Shown one piece after another: positions 11,659 through 23,862 of a DNA stretch of 64,000 nucleotides; position 1 is the first letter of the stretch, and every line of letters starts with the position of its first letter. Position numbers and translations under genes: made by a program. The stretch lies in NCBI GenBank assembly GCA_022828595.1, contig JAKGHH010000001.1, positions 203,999,813 through 204,063,812 of the forward strand, given 5' to 3'. The DNA is from Nelumbo lutea (lineage: Eukaryota > Streptophyta > Magnoliopsida > Proteales > Nelumbonaceae). A model generated the notes under the pieces. It was not told the DNA's origin. It made no database searches and saw nothing but the letters and a program-made list of their open reading frames with translations.

Positions 11659-12444
11659 AGCATCACACTTCACACCCACCCTGACCCCGCAATACCAAAA
11701 GCAATAAAGTAAACGATGGAACTTTGGAAGCCCTGAAAATGAAAAACAATATGCCCTATTCAAGAAACGGAAAGGATACAACATGTGAAACGTTAATTTA
11801 TTGAAGTTGTAGATCTGGAGCTCAATCTCTACTCACATGACACTCGTATTTAGAATATCTCCCTTGTCATGAGCAAACGTTCCCAAATAGATCATGAATG
11901 CTAGATTTGACTGTTGAGATTTGGCTAATAGAGGAATTGATGGAGACGTTTGAACTTTGAACCGTCCAAATTGATGATGGAGTGATAAGTGATAACCATG
12001 TGAAAGTTCTTTTGTCCCGTGGAAAGTAGAGAAAGAAGAAAAAAAGGGATAAGTAGATATCAGGGTTAATGGAACATAGACTTCACATGATTCATTAAAC
12101 ACCCGTAGTTAATGGCAGACTAAAGCATGGCTGAGATGCCGTCACCGCTAACGTTCATGCAACCAAGAATAGTCAAACCAGGTTAAAGAAACAATGAGGA
12201 TAGACAATCTATGCTTGGGGAGAAAGAAATTAAGAGAAATTTCCTGGCCTCTTTCTTCCATGTTCCATCCCATCTGTGATTTGTCTACTCTGTCACTCTC
12301 TCTAATCTCTATTTCTATTCATTACACATGACATTGACCCTCTGTTTCATATATATATATATGAACCAGTCTTCATGTCTCTCTTCTAGCTTGCGAGCTC
12401 TTTTGTGAAGCTCTGGTTGTTTGGCGATCGTGTCCGTCGCTGAG
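11659..12444. promoter_or_regulatory. Upstream region of the small coiled-coil gene
   Basis: Non-coding sequence before the ATG at 12445. An AT dinucleotide run at 12350-12364 and CT-rich DNA (12280-12310) lie about 80-165 bases upstream and could serve as core promoter and 5' untranslated region. This is inferred from position only. Confidence 0.3.
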
Positions 12445-15400
12445 ATGGAAAAGGGCAGGAGTATCCCGCGCTCGGAGACCTCACAGCCGGACCACTCCAA
12501 TTCTGATGCTCTAAGTATAAACCAGCATATATGGTCCATGACTGAATTTGTCGCTCACTTTGGTATGGGCTTCTGCTTTTTACTAATTTTTACCTGTCTT
12601 TCTATTTGTTGGCTCGATTTGGAAGGAGCATAAATACAAACATGTAGAATACAAAATTTTGTATTTTGTATTATTTTATATGTATTTATATTTAAGTCTT
12701 TTAGGTTAAATGAATAATGCGGGCAGTTTCTTGAATTTGTTTACAAACTCGCATCGACAGGGAAGAGTTGGTTAATGATCTTCTAATTGATTTTCTGTAG
12801 ACGTCTAAACATGGCTAAAATCGAATAGCTGATTGATAATTTGAACTGGAACAAATTCAAATATAGGCACAAGTTCTGGATTGTAGAATTATTTAATCCT
12901 ATTTTTGCATCTTACATCAGAACGATAAGTAAATTTTTCTCAAAGTGAAAACAAATTTTTGTAATTGTCATTCTATCACCAAAGAGTTGCAAAAATTTTA
13001 ATGCCAGCTGCCAATCTGACATAACCCTTTTCTTTTATTCAGCTTGGGACCAGAGGTGTAAGACAAATTCATAAGACTTGCATAACCCTCAAATAATTGG
13101 AACAAGGCTTAAATGATGATGAAGAATTGAAGATGATTCGGTCTTTACAAGTATTTGGACCAGCCAAATGCTACCATGCCATAGGCCTTCACACCCTTAT
13201 CTATGACTATGACCACAACCGACTTTGGTATATGGTCAGAAGTAGAGCCAGGAATGGAAAAGACTGTTCCTTTTTTTCCCCTTTCGGGGTGAGTTCACAT
13301 TTCCGCCCCCACAATGTCCCACACATTCCTGCCGTGTATTGAAAATATCTCCTGATGATAGACATTATTGCTTTTAATACTGTCATCGGAAAATATTTCT
13401 AATACATGGCGGGGATGTAACTGTGGGTCGTGGGGCGGAGATGTGATCTCGTCTGAGGTGGGGATGGGGCGGGAAGCTTGTACTATTGAAAGGATTTGTA
13501 GGTTAGGAGGTAGATGGGGTTTGGTGGCAACCTGGCAGGGTGTATTGGTATCGGTAGATCGGGTCTGGGCTGGGTCTGGGTAGACCAAGTAATAAGAAAT
13601 CACTGTCCTTGGCGACTCTGTGCAGGACAAACTTGGCTCTCCCTGTTCTGCAACCTGGGCTGTAAATTGGGCTCTCCGCATGAAAATATTCTCAACCTGG
13701 GCTGTAAATTTGGCTTTCAAGAAATCTGGGCTTCAAGTTTACATCAGCGCCCCACATGCACATCAGAATACATTAGGAACATCTCCCTGGTAATTAGGAA
13801 CATCTCCCAGGTAATTGGGAGATGTTTGAAATACCCAATTGGAATGTGTTGTGGATACGGGTGGCAACTGAGTGGGTTGGGTTGGGTTGGGTAAGGGTTG
13901 AATATCAACCCACTAACCCATCATGACCCATCACCAATCATAGTTAAAGAAGGTCACAACCCACCCTAACCCTAACCCACCCTGACCCACTTGACCCATC
14001 CATATTGACCTTTAACCACTCTCACCTATACTAACCCACCTACCCTTAATTATAGATACAAAAATGGGTTGGGATGGCCCATATACACAAAATAACAAAA
14101 ATTGAGAGATTAATCTCTCTAAAGACTGTCACGTGACAAAAACGAGTCAAGTCAACCTGTATAACCGAAAATTAAAAATTGTAGATAAATGCAGAAAATT
14201 GACAGAAAATGCAAAAAAAAAAAAACCAAAAAAAATTGTAGAAAATACAGAAAAATACCAAAAAAATGCAAATATGCAGAAAAATACAAAAAATGCAGAA
14301 AAATTATAGAAAATGCAAAATAAAGCATAACTTTTATAAAAATTCTTTCGCAAAAGTACTTTTATGAAAGTACTTCTACAAAAGTGATTTCATAAAAGTA
14401 CTTTCATAAAAGCACTTTTGTAAAATGCTTTATGCGTTCATAAAAGTGCTTTCATAAAAGTACTTTTGCAAAAGTGCTTTTATGCTTTTATAAAAGTGTT
14501 TCCATAAAAGTGCTTTTGTGTAAAAGTGTTTTCATAAAAGTACTTTTATAAAAGTGCTTTTACATAAAAGTGCTTTTACAAAAGTGCATTTCATAAATGT
14601 ACTTATGAAAGCAATTTTATGCTTTCATAAAAGTGTTTTCATAAAAGTACTTTAATAAAAATGCTTTCGTGTAAAAGTGCTTTCATAAAAATATTTTTTG
14701 TAAAAGTGTTTTTTATGCTTTCATAAAAGTGTTTTCGTAAAAGTACTTTCATAAAGTGTTTTTGTAAAAGTACTTTTATAAAGTTTGTGAAGTACTTATG
14801 TAAAAGTGCTTTCATAAAAGTCATTTTCATAAAATTGCTTTTGTAAAAGTGTTTTTGTATAAAATTGTATGTGAACATGAAATTGCATAAATATATTTTA
14901 TTTCACTTTTATTCTCAAAATGGGATGTGGCACAATGGTTTGGAACTGTTATGAGATGTTAGCATTAAAGCTTGGGTTCAAATCTTACAACTTTCGTTTT
15001 TTGAGATTTGGCGAGTATAGATAGAGTGACCCAACTCATCTTGACCCTAATGGGTTGCTCGACCAGTATTGACTCACCAATGGATTGGGTGAGTATGAGT
15101 GGGTCAAATGGGTTGAAGTCAAGATTGCCAATCCTAGTTGTGGAGCGTTATAGGACATGCTTTATGACCCTGTGACACAACGGGATGGGGGATGGGGTAA
15201 TCTATCCTCTAACTCATAACCCCAACTCAGGTAGGATTCAATCCCATGTCTCTGCTACGACCAGTAGTAAACCTTACCACCAGCTGGTTGGCATTGCATG
15301 CCAATACAAACAGCATTAAGCATTGGGGTGTCAGGGTTGTGAATTTGTTTGTTAAATGTTCAATGGGCATGTAATTCACTTGCAGCCTACATACAAAGTA

Positions 15401-16048
15401 CAAAGTACAAACGTGGTAGGATCCATGAAAAGACATTACTAAAGGCAAAGATTAGCATCTCTTCTCATCTCATGATCCCCATGGATATTTTTATGGCAGT
15501 AGTTGGTATTCATCTACCAAACTACCAGTTATTTTAAATAATTATTTAACAAAAAATAGTTATTTTATAAATTCAATTAAAAATATTGACTAAGGTAATC
15601 CTTTAGCTATTGGAAACCATATCTTCTCAAAAAAAAAAAAAAAAAAACATACAATGGTCTAAGCCCTTATTTTTAAAATTAAAAATTAAATATGTTTTGT
15701 GGGGTTTTAAAGGTTTATTTGGCTTGACCAGTATGCTAATTGGGTTGAATGTGTAAACCATGTTGTCCTTCTGTTTTCTATTTTTCTATTTATTTATACA
15801 AGTGGAAAGGCAATAGTGGACATTAAAAACCCTGCTTTTTATATTTTTTCTAAGTCCTAGTACATACATTTTAGGAGTTGGCCAGACCTTAGAACTTGAA
15901 TTCTGTATATGATAATGGTGCAGATGAGGTGGCAAAGAGAAGATTGGATTCCATGAATCAGAAATTGAGAGTGATGGAGACGCAAATGGAAGCACTTGAA
16001 GCTGATATAAGCAAGATATGTGCCTACTCCAAGGCCGAATTTTCATGA
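12445..16048 (+). CDS. Small coiled-coil protein, two exons, about 80 residues
   Basis: Exon 1 is 12445-12562 (39 codons plus one base) and ends at a GT donor. Exon 2 is 15924-16048, after an AG acceptor, and ends in TGA. The single base left by exon 1 and the two leading bases of exon 2 make one Asp codon, so the phases agree. The N-terminal half is polar (EKGRSIPRSETSQPDHSN) with a short MTEFVAHF end. The C-terminal half is a heptad-like helix (EVAKRRLDSMNQKLRVME, then MEALEADI), which predicts a coiled coil. I know similar short plant proteins only as uncharacterised. The 3.4 kb intron holds a Tourist remnant, a hAT element and a SINE-like piece. An extra middle exon cannot be excluded. 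Confidence 0.6.
12611..12690. mobile_element. Tourist MITE remnant in an intron
   Basis: Starts GGCTCGATTTGGAAGGAGCA and continues with ATACAAA words, like the left half of the MITE at 2605, but no right end follows. It lies about 48 bases after the splice donor of the small coiled-coil gene. Confidence 0.55.
12691..13855. other. Intron DNA with foldback patches
   Basis: Part of the intron of the small coiled-coil gene. Near 13302-13330 is a half-copy of the foldback MITE seen at 53900 (GCCCCCACAATGTCCCACA). Near 13787-13832 is a short palindrome built of GGAACATCTCCC and GGGAGATGTTT. No exon was recognised. Confidence 0.5.
13856..15136. mobile_element. Non-autonomous hAT element, 1,281 bp, perfect 8 bp TSD
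   Basis: The left end TACGGGTGGCAAC is mirrored by the right end (complement of TAGGATTGGCAATC). Identical GTTGTGGA octamers flank it (13848-13855 and 15137-15144). Subterminal GGGTTGGG and AACCCACCC words lie in opposite orientation at the two sides. The centre holds a 0.5 kb palindromic tandem array. Near 14930-15000 a tRNA-like pair of boxes (GGCACAATGGTT and GGGTTCAAATC) suggests a captured SINE head. No transposase. It sits in the intron of the small coiled-coil gene. Confidence 0.85.
14344..14866. repeat. Array of short palindromic AAAAGTGCTTTTATAAAAG units
   Basis: About 520 bases composed almost wholly of words such as AAAAGTGCTTTCATAAAAG and AAAAGTACTTTT, each close to its own reverse complement and offset irregularly every 15 to 20 bases. 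It forms the core of the hAT element. A shorter patch of the same words lies at 17820-17903 in a different element. Confidence 0.85.
15145..15923. other. Intron DNA with a SINE-like piece
   Basis: Rest of the intron of the small coiled-coil gene. On the minus strand at about 15300-15230, a box A-like CAGCTGGTGGTAAGG and a box B-like GGGATTGAATCC suggest a tRNA-derived SINE head. The remainder is AT-rich, ending in a pyrimidine-containing stretch before the acceptor. Confidence 0.4.
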
Positions 16049-16489
16049 AAAATGTTATGGGCTGTGATCTCAGCACTTGAAGACAAACTGCCCATTATGA
16101 TATTTGCAAGTGCTGATTGCCCCATTAAATAGTGTCTTTTAACAAGTTCTTTGTTTTGTTTTCTTTTTTTTTCTTTTTATTTGGTTACAAAAAATATTTC
16201 TCATTAGATCATTTGCATCCTTAGCTAATTCCTACATTGTATGTATATAAGTAGAGTAGATGTTGATTTGATTTATTTTTATTTTTATTTTTTTAGGTTT
16301 AGGTTAATATTCATCTTCTTCTTAAGGGGTTCTGTTAATTTAAAGGGAAAATTACCGATATAGGCACTTGTAAACTTTCACTTGCAATTAAAGAATGTAG
16401 AACAAACTCATTGCAAAGAATTTACTCCGGTGGTAACTTATGCCCGCTATGTCCTATTTATACTCAACCTCTGTCCAATTATTTCAAAA
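16049..16489. other. 3' flank of the small coiled-coil gene
   Basis: T-rich non-coding sequence, likely including the 3' untranslated region. No other feature recognised. Confidence 0.5.
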
Positions 16490-16758
16490 GGTCCGTTTGA
16501 TTCATAATTAGATTCAGAATTAGAATGGTCAATTTCCATAGTCTGTTTGGTTTAGACAGAAATGAGAATGGAAGTTGAAATTAGTGGGAATAAGATTTCA
16601 TTTCCAAGGGACAGGGGATGGTCATTCTCTCAAATGGGGGAATGCCATTCCAGTAGAAATGGGAATGAGATTCCAATTCCACTCAACCAAACAATTAGTC
16701 AGAATAATCCATTCTGATTCCGATTCCAAACCCCTATTTGCACAAATCAAACGGGGCC
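16490..16758. mobile_element. Tourist-like MITE, 269 bp
   Basis: The left end GGTCCGTTTGATT is mirrored by the right end (complement of GGCCCCGTTTGATT). The interior is a near-palindrome of GAATGG and ATTCCATTC words. The flanks are AAA and TAA, so the three-base target duplication is imperfect. Confidence 0.65.
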
Positions 16759-17590
16759 TAAAATGTTTAAAAAGATAAAGTAGTTCTTTTGCTTTAGTTT
16801 CTCTTTTTATACTTTTTACATATCAAAATATATTTTCTTATTTCTTTTATTTTTTTAATTTTTATTCACTTTATGTAATTAACTATTTCCCCATTTGAGT
16901 TTCGGACAACATGATTTTAAAAGGCTGGTTTCATTGGTAATAACTAGGAGAAAGAATGAATTTTGTTTTTTTATTTGTTTTCTTCACTGATAAGATTAAA
17001 GAGAACATGGGGTTTGTGACTTTATGATAGATTGAGGGCCATAACCTTAAATTTAAAATTAAGAGATTTAGTGTAAAGAGTTTTCTGCACTATTTTTATA
17101 ATTTTATTAATTTAAATTTGACTTCGATTATGATGCTAGAAAGACTTGATACCGGAAAAACTTATAACCAATCAATCCAATTACATGATTTTTCATCCCA
17201 ATCGGAAAATGTGAACCAGATGGTGGGTTCACTGCTTTCATTGCTTGCTTTGTGCAGGACCAGTCAGCGCCATATGAAAGATTAGAAACTTCAATTTGTT
17301 TTTGCCAAAGCCACTATAGTAGGGAATATAGTAATGATGTGTTGATAAAATAAGAACAATGATCAATCACTATTAAGTATTAACCACGATTCTAAAACTA
17401 AAAGTATGGCTTGTTCTTCTATAATAGTTCGATCAGTTCACAAAACCTGAAATTTTCAACATGGTAATTAAGGTCCGAATGGTTGAACCAAATGGGCTCA
17501 AATTTTATAGACAATGAGAAAATATCCCTGAACTAGCTTATATGGTTTCTCATGGTTGAAGCGAGAAAGACCAAATGACATTCATTTTAA
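16759..17590. other. Intergenic DNA
   Basis: AT-rich sequence with no recognised gene or element. Confidence 0.5.
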
Positions 17591-18135
17591 GGTCATGTTT
17601 GGGAGTGTTTTTGTTAAAAATAAGTGTTTATTGAATAAGTGCTTAAAAACAAATGCTTATTCGAATAAACACTTATTTGCAATTGTCACCTAACTTTTTT
17701 AATTGTTTATTTTAAAAAATAAGCACTTATTTTATATTTGGCGTTTGGTAGTCTTTTTTTCTCTAATAAGCACTAAAATAAATATTTTTTACTATTTTGT
17801 CTTTCATTTTTTTTTTAATTTTATGAAAGTACTTTTATGAAAGTATTTTTATAAAAATCACTTTTACAGAAATACTTTTATGACAAAAGTGCTTTCATAA
17901 AATTCAACTAGGGATAGTTTTATATATAAGTGGTATTTTAAAATTCAACTAGGGATGATTTTGAAAGAAAAAAAATTGAATAAGTGCTTATTGTATAAGC
18001 ACTTAAAAAAGTTGGAAATTTGAGTTTAAAAAATAAGCACTTATTTCAAGCTTACTTCTGAAACATCAATAAGTACTTAATGATGTATACCTGGCCTAAA
18101 TAAGTACTTATTTTTAAGCACTCCCAAACATAACC
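17591..18135. mobile_element. Tourist-like element, 545 bp, TAA target
   Basis: The left end GGTCATGTTTGGGAGTG mirrors the right end (complement of GGTTATGTTTGGGAGTG). TAA flanks both sides (17588-17590 and 18136-18138). Subterminal AATAAGTGCTTA words repeat on both sides. The centre (17820-17903) carries the same palindromic AAAGTACTTTTAT words as the hAT array at 14344, and a small direct repeat (AAAATTCAACTAGGGAT). A weaker relative is at 37028. Confidence 0.8.
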
Positions 18136-18373
18136 TAAGACTTCTTTTGATTTAACAAATCTGGTTCGTATTTGTTTGGGGATCGTCTTCTGAAATCCAT
18201 CTTCGATGATTCACAAGCAGAGTTTCATATTTGTTGTAGATATACAAGCAGAAAGGCAATGATACCAGCAGTGAATAAGTCTATGAATATTTTCTGCATA
18301 GGCTCTCCGATAAGTGGGGTGTCTGCTCTCTATATAAGAAAAAATCTACATGCTGGAATTCCAATTAATTATT

Positions 18374-19679
18374 GGGTAAAAGACTCGTACATACCCTGAG
18401 TTTTCATTAATTAACTTAAATATATCTTAAGTTTTTTAAAAAGGCTTAAATATACCTTATAGACTTACCCCATTAAACTTAAACATACCCTTATCAATGA
18501 AAGGTCACATGCCAATTTATTTAAAATTTCTAAAATCCTATTTTGCCCTTTGCCTTTTACTAGATGAAACATTACTCTCTATTCATTTGTTCATTATCCC
18601 ATGTTTGTCTGGCAAAACCTTTTTTTTTATTATTAATTAGATAAAGCAAAGTCACTTGATGGTAACTCTCTTTTTGCACAGTTTTATCAAATTTGATAAG
18701 TCGTCATTCATAGATGAACTGTACACAATTTTGATTATGTAAGAGAGCACATTTTAGATATCGATAGCTCTCTTTCAGAAGTGAGTTAAACTGAGAAGTG
18801 AGACCTTCTGGTTATGTAAGAGAGCACTTTTTAAAGTCGTCAATCTTTTTGAAATTGAGAAGTAAGAGCTTTTCATTATCTAATTGAGCACATTTTAGAT
18901 ATAATGGAATCATCAACAATGCTGAAACTTCTATAGGGTATAAAATGGTGTCAAAATTTTGAAGTGGGTAGGATTCATCAAACAATCTCAAGAGGAGCTT
19001 TCTGATTCCGAACACGATAATTAAATGGTATCGTATAGTCGATATCTACTATTGTTAAAACATCCAACGTCAGAATTTTGTATAGCCAAATTTCGACTTA
19101 AATCGGGTGGGGTCATCAATCAATCTCATTATATTTTGGGGACATTCTTTTTTCGGATTTTGAGAGGGGGAAATTCGGTCAATGGGGTTTTGATTCCCAT
19201 TGACCAAGAATCTCATATTCTTCTTTCACATTTATGTGGGGACTAGGGAAAGTCTATTTTCTTGGGCAGGTAAGTGATACCCATCTCCTAGGTGTGGGTA
19301 AATAACCTTCCCACCTAGGGGTAAAGTTGCCAAACACTTGAATGAGACAAATATGCTCTTTTTAGTAATGAATTTTTATGGCTAAAATGGTCATTGCCTT
19401 AGTTACATGAGAAATAAAAGAACATGGGTAAATGCACTTACTCAGGTAAGTGCTTTCCGAGAAAAACTTACCCAGGTAACTACATTTACTCGGGTAAATA
19501 ACTTTTCCGAAAAGTGAATAGAGCCTTAGATTTATCATCCCTTTGGTTCTTTTTGAAAATTTGAAAGAAAATGAAGGGTAAAAGAGTCAAAAGGTATCTT
19601 TAAGTCTTTTTGAAAAATTTGAGTACATTTAAGTCAAATAATGAATTGAAAACTCAAGGTATATTCAAGTTTATTACCC
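18374..19679. mobile_element. Mutator-like non-autonomous element, long TIRs, perfect 9 bp TSD
   Basis: The left end begins GGGTAAAAGACTCGTACATA. The right end, complemented, begins GGGTAATAAACTTGAATATA, and similarity extends for roughly 90 bases on each side with the shared phrase CCTTGAGTTTTCA. Identical nonamers TTAATTATT flank it (18365-18373 and 19680-19688), the length typical of Mutator-like elements. The interior has no recognised gene and appears to include a further nested MITE (about 19246-19532). Confidence 0.82.
19246..19532. mobile_element. Possible nested MITE inside the Mutator-like element
   Basis: Repeated CTTACCCAGGTAA-like words in both orientations make a foldback, with an AATAGAGCC/TTA right edge and a loosely matching left edge. 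The boundaries are uncertain. Confidence 0.4.
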
Positions 19680-19688
19680 TTAATTATT

Positions 19689-21429
19689 TCTTGGTATATG
19701 CTACTCTATCCAAATTGCACAAATGGACAAGATAATTGCTAACTTTGCAAGGGAATTAGCAGCCTCAATATACACTTTCTCTAGGGATGTGAGATATTAA
19801 GGTTCTTTTTAATTTTAGTAATTTAGTATTTTGAAATTGTTTATAGAAATTTGGATGAGAAGCTTTAAGACATATCTAAAGACAATGTTTTTTGAACGTT
19901 ATTTATCTCCACTTAGTTTTATTGAGTTTGTTATTAGATTATTGATAAATTCATTCCCAGTATAAAACAAAACGTAGGATAAAACCTACTACTAAAAGTT
20001 GAAAAATCTCCAAAGAATTTTTTTTTGAGACGGTAGTAGTTTGATTGAGAGATACACAAGTGATTTGTAGTAAGAAGCAAAAACTTGTGTGCAAAATCAA
20101 TTTGATTTACACCCTTTTATAAGTTTTAGAGAGTTATCACGTAAATCAAACCAAGTACCTTATTGCACCATACATGCATGTGCACATGTATACATGCACA
20201 TTGCATAGTAGCAAGCCTCCATACTCTTGCTAATTAAAAACCCAAGTCAAATTAAATATTTTTCCAATGTGGGAAAAGTCTTAAAAGAAGAAAATCAAGT
20301 AAAAAAGTAAGAGTTTTGGTGGAAACTTTAAAATCATTTTCAAAGTGTATATATAGGTGTGATTTATTATGTAATTGATCAATTAAACACCCATTAAGAT
20401 AGCAAGAAATGAGGATCATCTGAGATCATGCTTCAAATTGAGTGCTAAATATGATTCATTCCCTTCCGTAGAGGGACCATACAACCATAGTTCCCATTAC
20501 TTGTTTGGCAGAGAGAGAGAGAGATTGTTTCATAATTTGAATGGATGGCCTCCCATTTTCTCTTTGATTCAGGAATAACTTATATTTTGTTTTAACTTAT
20601 TGCTTAGTGGCCCAGGTTGATCAACAGATTGGGTTGACTCGATTCTGATTCTAAATGGTTTAAACTGGATCTGTGGTGTGATTTTGATGTCTATGTTCTT
20701 ACAATGCCAATATTTGCTGAATCTAGATATATATATATATATATAATCCCATTCAGCATAGTTAATCTAGATAGCTTAAACAGGGATGGGCCTGCTGAAG
20801 CCATTTGACAAGAAACCTCAATCATCTAAGAATCGTCATGAACAAATTCATGTCTTCTGCAACTGCACTCCCTTGCAACCCTCTAGGGACCATGCTCATG
20901 CCACATTCCAGCAATGGAAATTTAGGCTGTTTGGTTTGAAGGAAAAAGTAGGGAAAGGTAAGGAAATATATACAAGGTTTGTAAAAGTTTTCTTACCTTT
21001 TTTTTTTTTCCTTTCCCTACCTTTTCCTTTATTTTAGCTTTATATAATCAATTCTTAGAACAAATTTTGAAGTGGGAAAAAGAATTAGAATTAATTCTAA
21101 TAATTTTGATAAATCCAAATTTAAAAGTGATTCTTAGAATCATAAAATTCATCAAAATTAGCTTTTTTAAAGTATGCCAGACACGGTACAAAACTGAACA
21201 TCTTGGCCCCCCTTATGAACAGTCCGGACTAGCAACAAGATATAGAGCATTACACCAGTAGGTTGCATCAAAGCTGATTTTGTAGATAAGAAAGCACTTC
21301 CTTTACTGCTACTGCATGTACGTTAAACCTCTCAATCCGATACTTGACCGATTTTAGTGAAAACATTTAATTTTATTTCAGATTGTTGAGGATGTTTTTT
21401 GCACTAATCACCTGTACAGTCCATTCTCC
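19689..21429. other. Intergenic DNA
   Basis: No gene recognised. It contains an AT microsatellite at 20725-20745 and a foldback near 20930-21035 (AGGCTGTTTGGTTTGAAGG, with inverted TTTCCCTACCTTTTCC) that looks like half of a MITE. Confidence 0.5.
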
Positions 21430-21725
21430 CATTGTTTTCAAAACCGGACCGAAAAAATCAGAAACCGGTCAGGTGACCGGTTTCGATTTTCCCCAAAACT
21501 GATTTTTCTTTAAAAACCATTGATTTTGGTCAGCAAACCGTTGACCATCCAGGCGATTAACCATTTGAATGGTTTTTGACCGTTTTCGATTTTCCCCAAA
21601 ACTGAATTTTCTTTAAAAAACATTGATTTTGGTCAGCAAACCATCGACCATCCAGGCGATTAACCGTTCAAATGGTTTTGGCCGTTATTTTTTTATTTAA
21701 TTTTTTTTAGAATGGGCTAACCATT
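21430..21725. mobile_element. Truncated hAT-type MITE with internal duplication
   Basis: Begins CATTGTTTTCAAAACCGGAC, like the family at 5969 and 26032. A segment of about 115 bp starting TTTCGATTTTCCCCAAAACT is repeated in tandem (near 21481 and 21585). The right terminal repeat is missing and no target duplication is seen. Confidence 0.65.
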
Positions 21726-23584
21726 CAATTCAAATTTAACTTTTTACTATACATACCTACACCCAATACAATACTTATATTTTTTAGTGAAAGTGATTAT
21801 TGATAAAGTCCAAATACTTTCCTGTAAAAACAGCAATTATACTAAATACAACCTTAATCCCAAGAGTCTAATCCATTCCAACCTGAAAGTTAAAATCAGG
21901 CTCAAAGGTCAAATTCCACTTTGACCTGAAACCATTGCCCGAGCGACCCACTTCAACCTAGGGGTCCAATTTGACCTCTAAGGACTTAAGCTTGTACACA
22001 TTAGACTTGAGCCACATAGGCCACATACCAAAGGCATATATATACCCCATAAACTTAGGGTGGATGCTATATTCTTTATAACAAGGGTTAAGTTTTTCTA
22101 CCATCTTTTTACATGAGGAAGTTGTTTGGAGGTCAAGGAGACATTCCCCAAAGGTCAAAGATGTTGTGAAATTCTTGTCTTAAATAAGTGCACAGATTAG
22201 GGATCTCATCACGGGCTGACATGGTGTAATGCCATTATTCTTATATGGAATAAAATAGGGAGAATAACCACCTAAGCGCCACTTAGTGTGAAGGTTTCAA
22301 ATTTTGATATGATACGTCAAATTTCCACTGTATTAAATTGTATCAGGGGGTATTGGTAGCATATCAACTAATATGTTATGAAAAATATGCAACTAAAAAC
22401 TAAAAAAAAAAAAAAGAAAAAACGAAAAAGCAAGCTTCTTTCCCCTAAAATAAGCCTTCTTTCACCCCCCAAATGATTCTAAAACTCCAAACCTTATTCC
22501 TAAAGTGCTAGATATGCAAAAATTTGCAAGAAGCAAGCATGAAACAATATTTTTTTAAAGATTTTTCAAATTTTGAAAAAATATGACAAAAATAGGTAAG
22601 ATTTTTCAATTTTTATAATATCTTGTGATTTCTTTTTTTCTTAAATGTTTTAATCTATGTTGATCTACATTTCTTATCTTAAAAATCATATTTTTTTTGT
22701 GTTATGTGTAGATCTATAGAAATTTTATGAAGATATGTGGGGAAAATATAAATTAAAAAATTTGAAAATATAATTTTTTCTCTGCCTATAAAGACTTAAT
22801 ATGTTTAAGATCTATGGATTTATTCATCGTATCCATAGAGTAATTGAAATTTTTTCTTTAATATTTGTTTTGATCTTTTTATATTTATATAATTAAAAGA
22901 TAAATAATAATTAGTTATATTTTATCATTTGATCACAATAATTTAATATATTATAATTCTATGGACAATCTATCATATCCATAGAGCAATTTAAAATTTT
23001 TCTTTAATAACTATTTTTTGAATATATCGTATAATGTCTATTTATTTTTTATAAAATTTTAAAATAAAAAATAAAAAAGTATTAATTATATTTTCACTTA
23101 GAAGTTGTGTCGGTGCATGTTTTATGTTGGATAGAATTGGATTTTTCCCATCCTATAAAACTTAAGAATTATAATTTATAAATTATAGTTAAGCATAGGT
23201 TTTTCTTAATGAAGTTATAATTAACTACAATGTATTTCCTCATAAAACCATTAAAATATATTAATTTAATGTATATATACCTCATTGAGGTATTATATTT
23301 AGTGTTATTGATGCATTTTTATGATTTGTTAAAGTATTTTAATTTTTTTGTTTGATACTCATGAATATATATTCATGTGTATCTAATACTTTGAACCTTG
23401 AGTGTAGTATGAAAAGGACCCCAAGACAGATTGATTACTTGGGCAAACAGCTAGCTAGCCTTAGCACTAAGAGCTGCTGCAGCAAAAAGATATATTTGAA
23501 TGTCTCCAAGTTATCAGGTATATATGTCTATTTACATGACCCTAGTTTCTGTCTATATTGGAGCTACTTGCTTTGTGAACTTAA
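21726..23584. other. AT-rich intergenic DNA
   Basis: No gene or transposon end recognised. It is very AT-rich from about 22550 to 23340, with a repeated phrase (CATATCCATAGAG variants near 22828 and 22975). Confidence 0.5.
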
Positions 23585-23638
23585 AGCTCGGTCTAAGAAG
23601 AGTGCAAACACAAATTTGCATTCTTTTCAAACTGAGCC
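23585..23638. mobile_element. Minimal Tourist MITE, 54 bp
   Basis: Little more than two terminal repeats back to back (right end CAAACTGAGCC, as in the copies at 2605 and 37388), flanked by TAA on both sides (23582-23584 and 23639-23641). The left end has decayed. It is about 220 bases beyond the stop codon of the GARP gene. Confidence 0.6.
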
Positions 23639-23862
23639 TAAGATCATCAGAAGACCAAAATTGGTGAAGCATGGCATTATCTTTTAAAAATTGCTTTAAG
23701 TGGACCAATAAGAAACCTAGAAGAGGGGGAAAAAAGGAACAATTAATAATAACAAGGCAATACACCATTATTGTAAACAGCAGACAATATTGTTGTTCTT
23801 ATGGCCTCTAAGACAAGTACTTACAAGATCTCACTCCTATGCTTAGTCGACATGGTCAGATC

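Noticed and set aside
13295..13894. Overlapping open frames on both strands in the intron of the small coiled-coil gene
   Set aside because: They coincide with GC-richer foldback MITE remnants and show no family signature.
15230..15300. Possible tRNA gene on the minus strand
   Set aside because: Box A and box B-like words are present, but no cloverleaf or proper anticodon arm could be laid out; a SINE head fits better.
18172..18399. Small open frame left of the Mutator-like element
   Set aside because: No domain or splice signals in agreement, and it runs across the element's target duplication.
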